A stretch of 64,000 nt of DNA, taken from Wenyingzhuangia fucanilytica. GTDB lineage: Bacteria; Bacteroidota; Bacteroidia; Flavobacteriales; Flavobacteriaceae. The notes under the pieces were generated by a model. That model was not told the origin of the DNA, searched no databases, and saw only the letters and a list, made by a program, of their open reading frames with translations. Positions 25,654 through 33,872 of this stretch are shown one piece after another. Numbering within the stretch: position 1 is the first letter of the stretch; each line of letters begins with the position of its first letter. The position numbers and the translations under genes were made by a program. The stretch spans positions 2,294,001 to 2,358,000 of the forward strand of contig NZ_CP014224.1 in assembly GCF_001697185.1 (NCBI RefSeq), given 5' to 3'.

Positions 25654-28600
25654 TTAGAAATTAACATTTACACCTACAAAAAATGTTTTTGGAGTTGGAT
25701 AGAATCCTCTATCAATACCTCCTCCTATTGGCTCTCCTGTAGATGCCGTAGGATCATATCCTCTGTAATTTGTTAGTGTTAATAAATTGGTTGCTGATGC
25801 GTATAGCCTAACTTTATCTAACTTTATTTTTGTAGTTAGACTTTCTGGAACTGTATAACCTAATTGAATATTTTGTAATCTTAGATACGATCCATCTTCT
25901 ACATAAAAATCTGAAAACAATGAGTTTTGTGTAGCTTCGGTGGTTACACGAGGGAAAGAATTGCTAGTCCCTTCACTCGTCCACCTATCTAAGAAATATG
26001 TTGGTCTATTAACCAAGGGGAGGTTTCTTTCATAATCTCTTACTATATCGTTTCCTAATGATGCAAAAGCATATAAGCTAAAATCAAAATTCTTATAATC
26101 AACGGACATATTAAACCCCATTGTAAAATCTGGAATAGGATTTCCCAAATCTGTTTTATCATCTGCATCAATCTTTCCATCTCCACTTACATCTACAAAG
26201 CGTAAATCTCCTGGCTCTGCATCTAATTGAATTGGGGCACCATCTATTTCTGCTTGAGTTTGAAATACACCATTGGTTTTATAACCATAGAAATAACCAA
26301 TTGGTTTACCTGCTTCCATTCTTGCAATTGGGTCTTGTCCAACTCCAAAAGAACCTGACTCTAACACTCCGGTATCACTACCCACAAACAATACTTCATT
26401 TTTTAATGAGGTGATATTATATTTTACATTGAAGTTAAAGTCCTCTGAAATTTTCTCGTTATATCCTATAGAGAATTCAAACCCTTTGTTCTCTACTGTA
26501 CCTGCATTAATTGTTGGGGCCCCAGAACCAGGTGCATATACTCCTAATATTCCTGACACTTGTGGTGTTACTAATAAGTCTTCTGTTTTTTTATTGAAGT
26601 AATCTACTGTAATATCTATTTTATCAAACAACCCTAAATCAATAGCAATGTCAAATGGTTTTTGCTTTTCCCATCTAATTTCTGGATTTGATAATTTTCC
26701 AATTGTTTTTCCATAAGTTAAAGCGTTATCTAAAACATACACTCCTTCTCCATCTAAAAGAGAAACAAATCCATAAGCTCCAATTCTATCATTTCCTAAA
26801 ACACCATAACTACTTCTTAATTTTAAAAGATTTATAAAGCTAACATCCTTCATAAAATCTTCTTCTGAAACTACCCAACCTACTGATGCTGTTGGAAAAA
26901 AACCAAATTTATTTTTAGGACCAAAATTGGTAGAACCATCTCTTCTTAATACTGCTGAAGCTAAATACTTACCATCATAAGCATACTGAATACGAGTAAA
27001 GTATGATAACAATCTACTATCAAAAGAAATTTTAGGAGTGTTGTTTATTGCTAAGTTATCATCTACTGTAGCAGAGTTTTCTACACTAGCACTCTTTAAA
27101 GTGTTACCCGTTGGAGCATACCCTTTTTTATTGTAAAGATTTACTCCTACTGTTTTAAAAATTGAGGTTCCTAACAAAGCTTTAATATCATGTTTATCAA
27201 ATTTTCTTTCATATTTAATAAAAGCATCAAAAGTATAATCTTTATAAACTGTACCTGACTCATCTACGGTGGCACTATTTACATCATCTGTTAATTCAGC
27301 TTCACTAGAAACAGTATTAAATACTTTTCCTGACCCATAAAATAATTCTGGAAAATAACTTTTACCTCTAACATCTGCATAATTCAACTGTATGTTAGAT
27401 TCTGCTTGGAAATATTCTAAAAACCTATAATTCAACCCATAACTTCCTGAAATTTTATTTACTTGAGATTGGTTATATGTATTTTCTATTTGAGCCAATG
27501 GATTAACAACCTCAATTCCTAAACCTGTGTTTGGTAATTTGGTATAATCTCCATTAGTATCTCTTACTAATAATTGAGGTGGAGCACTTAATGCATTAAA
27601 TAAAACTGAACCCAATGCATTTTCTGACAATATTTTTCTGTTGGTATTGATATAAGTTGTAGTTGTTGATAATTTTAAATTCTTTACTAAATCAATAGAA
27701 TAGTTTAGCCTAGCTGTTGATCTATTAAAGTTTGATTTATCTCCACCTACAATACCATCCTGTGTTAAATGGGATATACTAAAATCATAATTAGATTTTG
27801 TAGTTCCTCCATTTAAACCAAAATTAACACTTGATATTGGGGCATTTTTAAACACTTGATCTTGCCAGTCTGTTCCTGTTGTAGGATACAATGTGAACAC
27901 CGGAGAGTCTCCTCCATTAGCTGCTGCTTCATTAACTAAAATGGCATAATCTCTAGGTTGTAACAAATCCATTTTTTTTGTGGTTTGCTGTATTCCCGTA
28001 TAGGCATCAAATCTGAATTTTAAATCTGAATTTTTACGACCTGACTTGGTCGTTATTAGAATTACTCCGTTTGCTCCTCTTACTCCATAAATACCTGCTG
28101 TTGCATCCTTAATCACACTCATAGAGGCAATATCTGAAGGGTTTACAACACTCAAATCTTCTATAACTGCTCCATCTAATAATATTAAAGGTCTACTATC
28201 TCCATTAGTTGATATACCACGAATATTAATTTTTGGTGCTGATCCTGGCGAACCAGATGAAGGAGTTACACTGATTCCCGCTTGCCCTTGTAATGCCTCT
28301 TCAACTCTGGTTGGTTTTATTTTTTCAATCGCTTCACTATCAACAATAGTTACAGCTCCTGTAACCTCCTTAATTATTTGAGATCCATATCCAATTAATA
28401 CAACTCCATCTAATTCTTGAACATTTTCTTTTAACTGAATATTTATAGATGCTCGATTAGCTAAAACTTCTTTACTTTCAAACCCTAAATAGCTTATCTC
28501 TATAATTTGTTCAGCACTAACATTTGAAAGACTATACTCACCGTCAAAATTAGAATAAGTACCATTAGTAGTACCTTTTATTAAAATACTAACACCTGGT

Positions 28601-28710
28601 AGAGCTTCTCCAGTGTCTATATTAGTTACAATACCACTAACAGTTCTAGTTTGAGAAAAACTCACTAGTGATATTAATAATAAAGGGATTAGAATTATAT
28701 ATTTTTTCAT
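25654..28710 (-). CDS. SusC/RagA-family TonB-dependent outer-membrane transporter
   Basis: A 1018-residue TonB-dependent transporter with a signal peptide (IPLLLISLVSFSQ). It has a carboxypeptidase-D-like N-terminal domain (VSGIVTNIDTGEALPGVSILIKGT), the plug with LDGVVLIGYGSQ, EEALQGQAGISV and the SusC signature RGANGVILITTKSG, and a C-terminal barrel ending in FFVGVNVNF. It imports glucan oligosaccharides into the periplasm with energy from TonB. It is the first gene of the locus; a TAGTTTTG -7 box lies 30 bp upstream but there is no TTTG -33 box, as expected for an activator-dependent promoter. Confidence 0.97.
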   Translation of the reverse strand: MKKYIILIPLLLISLVSFSQTRTVSGIVTNIDTGEALPGVSILIKGTTNGTYSNFDGEYSLSNVSAEQIIEISYLGFESKEVLANRASINIQLKENVQELDGVVLIGYGSQIIKEVTGAVTIVDSEAIEKIKPTRVEEALQGQAGISVTPSSGSPGSAPKINIRGISTNGDSRPLILLDGAVIEDLSVVNPSDIASMSVIKDATAGIYGVRGANGVILITTKSGRKNSDLKFRFDAYTGIQQTTKKMDLLQPRDYAILVNEAAANGGDSPVFTLYPTTGTDWQDQVFKNAPISSVNFGLNGGTTKSNYDFSISHLTQDGIVGGDKSNFNRSTARLNYSIDLVKNLKLSTTTTYINTNRKILSENALGSVLFNALSAPPQLLVRDTNGDYTKLPNTGLGIEVVNPLAQIENTYNQSQVNKISGSYGLNYRFLEYFQAESNIQLNYADVRGKSYFPELFYGSGKVFNTVSSEAELTDDVNSATVDESGTVYKDYTFDAFIKYERKFDKHDIKALLGTSIFKTVGVNLYNKKGYAPTGNTLKSASVENSATVDDNLAINNTPKISFDSRLLSYFTRIQYAYDGKYLASAVLRRDGSTNFGPKNKFGFFPTASVGWVVSEEDFMKDVSFINLLKLRSSYGVLGNDRIGAYGFVSLLDGEGVYVLDNALTYGKTIGKLSNPEIRWEKQKPFDIAIDLGLFDKIDITVDYFNKKTEDLLVTPQVSGILGVYAPGSGAPTINAGTVENKGFEFSIGYNEKISEDFNFNVKYNITSLKNEVLFVGSDTGVLESGSFGVGQDPIARMEAGKPIGYFYGYKTNGVFQTQAEIDGAPIQLDAEPGDLRFVDVSGDGKIDADDKTDLGNPIPDFTMGFNMSVDYKNFDFSLYAFASLGNDIVRDYERNLPLVNRPTYFLDRWTSEGTSNSFPRVTTEATQNSLFSDFYVEDGSYLRLQNIQLGYTVPESLTTKIKLDKVRLYASATNLLTLTNYRGYDPTASTGEPIGGGIDRGFYPTPKTFFVGVNVNF

Positions 28711-28739
28711 CAGTACAATAGTTTAGATTACGTTTATCT

Positions 28740-28747
28740 CAAAACTA
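28740..28747 (-). promoter_or_regulatory. -7 element of the laminarin locus promoter
   Basis: The minus strand reads TAGTTTTG, an exact TAnnTTTG match, with a predicted start near 28736 and a leader of about 26 nt. No TTTG was found 18-22 bp further upstream. Confidence 0.55.
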
Positions 28748-28780
28748 CGCACACATTATTATTAATTCACTAAAAACACC

Positions 28781-28929
28781 CACTACAAAAAACATACACT
28801 GCAATAAAAAATTAAAAGTGGTAGGTTTTACTTAGCCTCAAGAACAGTTTAAATCTATAAAAAAACAAAATGTAGTGGTCTTGTATGGGTAAAATACACT
28901 ATTGTAGTGCTAAAACAAACACTACTACA
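28781..28929. promoter_or_regulatory. Cluster of TGTAGTG motifs, candidate binding region of the locus regulator
   Basis: This non-coding stretch between susC and the regulator gene contains TGTAGTG at 28871-28877 and 28903-28909, its complement CACTACA at 28781-28787, and CACTACTACA at 28920-28929. ATACACT occurs at 28794-28800 and 28894-28900. The direct copies are 32 bp apart, about three helix turns. The rest of the 28711-29073 gap holds only the -7 box and a terminator. Confidence 0.4.
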
Positions 28930-29009
28930 TCGGTCTTTACTGAATTATGCGCTCCGAAAAGACTAATTTGAATTTTTTTGTAGAGAAAGATCTATTATAC
29001 AAAAAAGAA

Positions 29010-29042
29010 AACCCCTGAATATTTTGTAAATATTCAGGGGTT
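29010..29042 (-). terminator. Intrinsic terminator of the regulator gene
   Basis: A 15-bp stem AACCCCTGAATATTT/AAATATTCAGGGGTT (29010-29024, 29028-29042) is followed by a T-rich run on the minus strand, 32 bp after the stop codon. Confidence 0.85.
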
Positions 29043-29073
29043 TATTCAAAATTAGGTTGTTGATTTAGTGATA

Positions 29074-31863
29074 TTAAATTTTTAATATATAATCCGTTAA
29101 ATTTTCATCATTCTCAAGATTCATTTTCTTTCTTAGTCTGTATCTTTTTACCTCAACACTTTTAGATGAAATATTTAATAAAGGAGCTATTTCTTTTGAA
29201 GAAAGATTTAATCTTAAGTAGGCACATAATCTTAAATCATTTGATGTTAATGACGGATGTAGATCCTTTATTTTTTTTGTAAAATCTTTATCTGCATTGT
29301 TAAAAGCTTCTTCAAAAACTTTCCAATCATCCGTATGATTTAAATTTTTATCAATAATCTTAATAACAGTATTTATATTTTTTTGTCCACCTTTTAACAA
29401 CTCACCTTTTATAGTGTTAAGCAATTCATTTTTCTTAATTAAATTCATAGTAGAGCCTGCCAACTCTTTATTTTTTATTTCAACATCAACTTCTAACTTT
29501 TCTTTTTCTAACAAGGTTAATTTTTGTTCATTTTCTAATTTCTCCAATTCAAACTCTTGTTGCTTTCTAGAAAGTAATCTTTCTCTTTGCTTTGTATAAT
29601 ACCTTGTGTACATAGTATGCATAAAAACGGAAAAACCAACAATAAATAATAAATAAACAGAAAGCATAAGCGTTGATATATACCAAGGCTTTCCTATTTT
29701 GAAACCATAAGTAGCTGTGTTATGAGTTAAAACTCCATTTACTTTAGCTCTAATTTTAAATTGATAAGTACCAAAAGGTAGGTTTTCAAAAAACACATTA
29801 CTATTAGGTCTCCATTCACTCCATATACTACTTAACCCCTCTAATTGGTATTGATACTCTACTTGAGAAAACTTATCATAAATTGGTACACTACAAATAA
29901 ATTCAAAATTGTTCTCATCATTATCAAAAACACCACTTTCTAATAAATTCACATTCTTTGGGGTACCTGTTAACGTTGCATTCTTTATTTGATTAATTAC
30001 AACTTGTGACGATTTATTTTGATTTACACCATTTAACTTTAATGTGATATACCCATTAGATGTTCCTATTAAATATTTGTTTTGAGATATTTTACAAATA
30101 TTTTCAAAACCAGAAGCTCCTTTTCTAAGCTTAAAAGGAATAGAAATGTTTTTTACAATTGGTTTTGCGCTCAACACTCCTTGCTCTATATAAGTAATAT
30201 TTTTTTTAGAAAATCCCCAGAGTTTATTATCCATTGGCATATTTATTAAAACTCCAGTACTATAATTCTCTGGGATTGTATACTTAGATAATAAATCATC
30301 TTTTACAAAGCCATCTTCTTTTAAATTATACTTATAAACCCCTTGTTTATATGAGTAAAGTATGTCTCCTTTATATTTTAACAAAGCAGAGTGAATTCCT
30401 TTTCCTGTAGATATTAAAATAGAAACATTAGATATTTTAGTATAATCGTCATTTACCAATAGTTTATAAACACCTTTATATTCGTGATTCACAAAAATGG
30501 TATTCTTATCTAAAAACTCAAAATACCTGCTGGAAATATTAAAACCTTCAATTTTATTTTTCAATCTCCAAGCCCCCTCTTTTTTTTCAAAAACGTAAAG
30601 TCCTTTATAATTTCCTTGAACAAAAGTATTTTTTGATATCAATTCAATTTTCCATGTTCCCATTACATTTCCGATCAAAGTAGCATTACTTTTATTAATA
30701 AGAAATGTTCCTAAGTTATGACCACATAATAAATCTTTGCCTATTTTTTTTAAGGTCCAAACTTGACCATTTGTGTTTTCTACAAAAGAAAATTCTTCAT
30801 CAGAATTATTTCGTTTAAAAAATAAACCTTGATTGGTTCCTAAATAAAGCATATCATCATGCACAATAGAAGTATACACTGTTCCCAATACTCCTATATT
30901 ATTTTTATAAACTCTAAAAGGAGAGTTTATATGAATGGCATTAATTCCATCATCTAAACCTAACCATATATTTTGATCAATATCTTGAAAAATAGATAAA
31001 ACGGTATTATTACTCAATCCTTTTTCATGATTAATAACATAACGAATAGCTCCTACACTGTCTAAAAAAATTACTCCATTAGAAATGGTTCCCAACACCA
31101 AACTATCATCAGTTAACTTAATACTACTATAAAACGTATAATCCTTTACAGCTGTGTTTAACTTAGTGTTCCATAACTTTAATGAACCATTTTCTAAATA
31201 ATACAATCCTTTATTGGTAGTTACAAAAACTAATTTATTATCAATATCATGAATAGATACAATATCATGTTTAAGAACCAAATCATCCTTGGTAACTATT
31301 TTTGAAACTCCTTTTTCTAATTTAAAAACTCCTTTTCCTTGTTCTTGATAATAAATAGAACCTCTAACTTTATAAATTGAGGTTATTTTCGAGTCTGATT
31401 GAATTACTTTAAACTCTTTTGTATTTAAATTATATAAATAAATTCTTTGTAAAGACTGAAACAAAACCCAACCTTCCAAAGTTTCTATATGCCAAAACTG
31501 TTCATCTTCCAGTAAATCTATATCCGAAGACAAGGATGTAAACTCCAAGACTCCTTGAGCATTTTTTTGCCAATACCCAAATCCATTATAAAAACCAATA
31601 TACACCTTATTATTGATAGCTTTAACAGATCGTACTATAGTCTCATTTGGAGATAAATACAACTTCCATGAAGAACCATCAAGTTCTAAAAGTCCTTTAT
31701 TGTTTGCTATATAAATATGTTTGTCTGATGCTTGACTTATTCCCCAGTTTTGATTTTCGGCATTATATTCCTTTGAAGTATACACACTAATAGGTGGTAT
31801 TTCTTGTGCATATAAAGAGTTCACAACTAAGACAATCGCAACGAAGTAATTGATAATTTTCAT
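29074..31863 (-). CDS. Membrane-anchored sensor regulator: propeller, Y_Y_Y and LuxR-type HTH
   Basis: A 929-residue protein with a signal peptide (YFVAIVLVVNSLYAQ). Residues about 25-625 contain two-component-regulator propeller repeats (NWGISQASDKHIYIANNKGLLELDG, DIDQNIWLGLDDGINAIH). A Y_Y_Y-type domain lies at about 640-728 (VEYQYQLEGLSSIWSEWRP, LPFGTYQFKIRAKVNG), then one membrane helix (about 730-752), a coiled coil (about 757-825) and a C-terminal LuxR-type HTH (LTSNDLRLCAYLRLNLSSKEIAPLLNISSKSVEVKRYRLRKKM). There is no kinase or receiver domain, so ligand binding outside would act directly on the cytosolic DNA-binding part. It is transcribed in the same direction as the glucan locus, directly upstream of it, and is its likely regulator. 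Confidence 0.85.
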   Translation of the reverse strand: MKIINYFVAIVLVVNSLYAQEIPPISVYTSKEYNAENQNWGISQASDKHIYIANNKGLLELDGSSWKLYLSPNETIVRSVKAINNKVYIGFYNGFGYWQKNAQGVLEFTSLSSDIDLLEDEQFWHIETLEGWVLFQSLQRIYLYNLNTKEFKVIQSDSKITSIYKVRGSIYYQEQGKGVFKLEKGVSKIVTKDDLVLKHDIVSIHDIDNKLVFVTTNKGLYYLENGSLKLWNTKLNTAVKDYTFYSSIKLTDDSLVLGTISNGVIFLDSVGAIRYVINHEKGLSNNTVLSIFQDIDQNIWLGLDDGINAIHINSPFRVYKNNIGVLGTVYTSIVHDDMLYLGTNQGLFFKRNNSDEEFSFVENTNGQVWTLKKIGKDLLCGHNLGTFLINKSNATLIGNVMGTWKIELISKNTFVQGNYKGLYVFEKKEGAWRLKNKIEGFNISSRYFEFLDKNTIFVNHEYKGVYKLLVNDDYTKISNVSILISTGKGIHSALLKYKGDILYSYKQGVYKYNLKEDGFVKDDLLSKYTIPENYSTGVLINMPMDNKLWGFSKKNITYIEQGVLSAKPIVKNISIPFKLRKGASGFENICKISQNKYLIGTSNGYITLKLNGVNQNKSSQVVINQIKNATLTGTPKNVNLLESGVFDNDENNFEFICSVPIYDKFSQVEYQYQLEGLSSIWSEWRPNSNVFFENLPFGTYQFKIRAKVNGVLTHNTATYGFKIGKPWYISTLMLSVYLLFIVGFSVFMHTMYTRYYTKQRERLLSRKQQEFELEKLENEQKLTLLEKEKLEVDVEIKNKELAGSTMNLIKKNELLNTIKGELLKGGQKNINTVIKIIDKNLNHTDDWKVFEEAFNNADKDFTKKIKDLHPSLTSNDLRLCAYLRLNLSSKEIAPLLNISSKSVEVKRYRLRKKMNLENDENLTDYILKI

Positions 31864-31960
31864 TTTATATTTTTCCTAAGAATGAGTTAATATAAAAAAT
31901 AAAAAAGGACAACTAAATCAAATCACAAGGTTTTATCCATCACTAGAGATTTACGAATAA

Positions 31961-31988
31961 AAAAAGACACTTTTTTAAGTGCCTTTTT
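31961..31988 (-). terminator. Intrinsic terminator of the MBL-rhodanese operon
   Basis: Arms AAAAAGACACTT and AAGTGCCTTTTT (31961-31972, 31977-31988) pair fully on the minus-strand RNA with one G-U pair, and a T-run follows. Confidence 0.75.
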
Positions 31989-32009
31989 TACTTATCTCAT
32001 CAAAATTTT

Positions 32010-32393
32010 TTAATGCTGTTTTAACTTCCAAATTAAATATCCACCTTTTAAATCAAAAACATTTTCAAATCCCTGATCTATCATTATTTTTAAAGCTTTT
32101 TGACTTCTTTTTCCTGAACGACAATATAAATAAGTGGCTTTGGTTTTGTCTAAAGTTTTAATTTGTTGCTTAAATTGATTGGATAAAACATCCATGTTTT
32201 TAGCATTTTTAATACAACCTCCTTGATATTCAGCAATGGTTCTAACATCAATTAATTGAATATTTTTACCTTCTATGCCTTTTTTAAAAGCTACATAATC
32301 TAACCTATTTTCTTTTAATTTTTGAGATTCAACATACCCAAAAACTATCCAACCGATTACAATAACAATTCCTAATACAATAATAATTTTCAT
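32010..32393 (-). CDS. Membrane-anchored single-domain rhodanese
   Basis: A 127-residue protein with an N-terminal membrane helix (IIIVLGIVIVIGWIVFGYV) and one rhodanese domain: IQLIDVRTIAEYQGGCIKNAKNMDVLS and the active-site loop YCRSGKRSQKA. Rhodaneses move sulfane sulfur to acceptors such as thiols or cyanide. The anchor places the domain in the periplasm or at the membrane. It starts 3 bp after the MBL-rhodanese gene, so both are translated from one mRNA. Confidence 0.88.
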   Translation of the reverse strand: MKIIIVLGIVIVIGWIVFGYVESQKLKENRLDYVAFKKGIEGKNIQLIDVRTIAEYQGGCIKNAKNMDVLSNQFKQQIKTLDKTKATYLYCRSGKRSQKALKIMIDQGFENVFDLKGGYLIWKLKQH

Positions 32394-32396
32394 CTT

Positions 32397-33806
32397 TTAT
32401 TTTATAGTGGTTGGACAAACATAATCTGTGATTTTTAGTCCACTTTTTTTAATTACAGAAAATCCTTCTGCAATATCTATAAAATTATGGATTCCTCTAC
32501 TTTTTAAAATAGAAGCTGCTATCATACTTCTATAACCACCCGCGCAATGAATAAAAAAGTTTTCTTTTGATGGAAAATCTTTTAAGTAATTATTAAGATC
32601 ATCTAATGGTGTATTCACCGCTTTAGGTAATCTTTCTGAAATATATTCTGATGGTTTTCTTACATCATAAACCAAAGATTCATCCGTAATGGTATCTTTT
32701 ATGTGAGGTTGTAAAATTTGATTTACAGTATCAAACTCTTTCCCTGCTTTTAACCATGCCTTAAATCCTCCTTTTAAATACCCCAAAGTATTGTCAAACC
32801 CTACTCTAGACAAACGAGTAATGGTTTCTTCTTCTCTTCCTTCTGGAATTACCAAAACAATAGGTTGTTTAACATCTCCTATTAAGGTCCCTACCCATGG
32901 AGCAAAACCTCCATCAATACCAATAAAAATAGATTGAGGAATATGACCTTTTGCAAACTCACTTTCTGATCTAACATCTAGTACCAAAGCACCAGCTTCA
33001 TTAGCTAATAATTCTAGCTCTTCAGGAGTCAACTCATGTGTTCCTTGCTCAATTACATCGGCAATATCCTCATACCCCTCCTTGTTCATTTTAACATTTA
33101 ACGGAAAATATTTTGGTGGTGGCATTAATCCGCTAGTTACTTCTTTTACAAATTCATCTTGAGTCATATCTGCTCTTAAAGCATAATTTGTCTCTTTTTG
33201 CTCCCCTAAAGTTCCTGTTGTTTCTTTACTTAAATTTTTTCCACAAGCAGATCCTGCTCCATGTCCAGGATAAATAATCAACTCATCTTCCAAAGGCATA
33301 ATTTTAGTTCTTAAACTATGATAAAGTGTTGCTGCCAACTCTTCTTGAGTCATATTTGCTGCTTTTTGTGCCAAATCTGGTCTACCTACATCTCCTAAAA
33401 ACAAAGTATCTCCTGTAAACAAAGCATGATTTTTTCCTTGTTCATCTTTTAACAAATAAGTGGTAGACTCTATAGTATGTCCTGGTGTATGCAAAGCCAC
33501 AATAGTAATTTTACCTAATTTAAATTCTTGATGGTCTTTAGCTATAATAGCATCAAAAGTAGGATTTGCATTTTCTCCGTATATAATTGGGGCACCTGTT
33601 TTTTTTGATAACGTAACATGTCCACTCACAAAATCCGCATGAAAATGTGTTTCAAAAATGTATTTGATTTTAGCATTATTTTTTTGAGCCAAATCAATAT
33701 AAGGCTGTACTTCTCTTAAAGGATCTATAATAGCTACTTCTCCTTCACTCTCTATATAATAAGCACCTTGTGCCAAACATCCTGTATAAATCTGCTCTAC
33801 TCTCAT
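32397..33806 (-). CDS. Metallo-beta-lactamase fold / double rhodanese fusion, persulfide dioxygenase-like
   Basis: A 469-residue fusion. Residues 1-245 are an MBL domain with metal ligands in THFHADFVSGH, HTPGHTIES, FTGDTLFLGDVGRPDLA and YPGHGAGSACG, as in ETHE1/PDO-type persulfide dioxygenases. A first rhodanese domain (about 265-355, LVLDVRSESEFAKGHIP) has lost its active-site Cys (VIPEGREEE). The second (about 365-455) keeps it (HCAGGYRS). The protein probably oxidises persulfides and passes sulfur. Its own GTAAC-N4-GTTAC site and TAATTTTG -7 box lie in the 62-bp gap after SulP. Confidence 0.92.
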   Translation of the reverse strand: MRVEQIYTGCLAQGAYYIESEGEVAIIDPLREVQPYIDLAQKNNAKIKYIFETHFHADFVSGHVTLSKKTGAPIIYGENANPTFDAIIAKDHQEFKLGKITIVALHTPGHTIESTTYLLKDEQGKNHALFTGDTLFLGDVGRPDLAQKAANMTQEELAATLYHSLRTKIMPLEDELIIYPGHGAGSACGKNLSKETTGTLGEQKETNYALRADMTQDEFVKEVTSGLMPPPKYFPLNVKMNKEGYEDIADVIEQGTHELTPEELELLANEAGALVLDVRSESEFAKGHIPQSIFIGIDGGFAPWVGTLIGDVKQPIVLVIPEGREEETITRLSRVGFDNTLGYLKGGFKAWLKAGKEFDTVNQILQPHIKDTITDESLVYDVRKPSEYISERLPKAVNTPLDDLNNYLKDFPSKENFFIHCAGGYRSMIAASILKSRGIHNFIDIAEGFSVIKKSGLKITDYVCPTTIK

Positions 33807-33828
33807 TTTCTTTTTATTTTATAATTTA

Positions 33829-33872
33829 CAAAATTAAAAGGGTTCCTTTTACCCCACAGTAACTTATGTTAC
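33829..33872 (-). promoter_or_regulatory. Crp/Fnr-type operator and promoter of the MBL-rhodanese operon
   Basis: GTAAC-TTAT-GTTAC (33859-33872) lies exactly 22 bp upstream of the minus-strand -7 box TAATTTTG (33836-33829). The palindrome overlaps the TAA stop codon of the SulP gene (33871-33869). The predicted start is near 33825. Confidence 0.75.
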
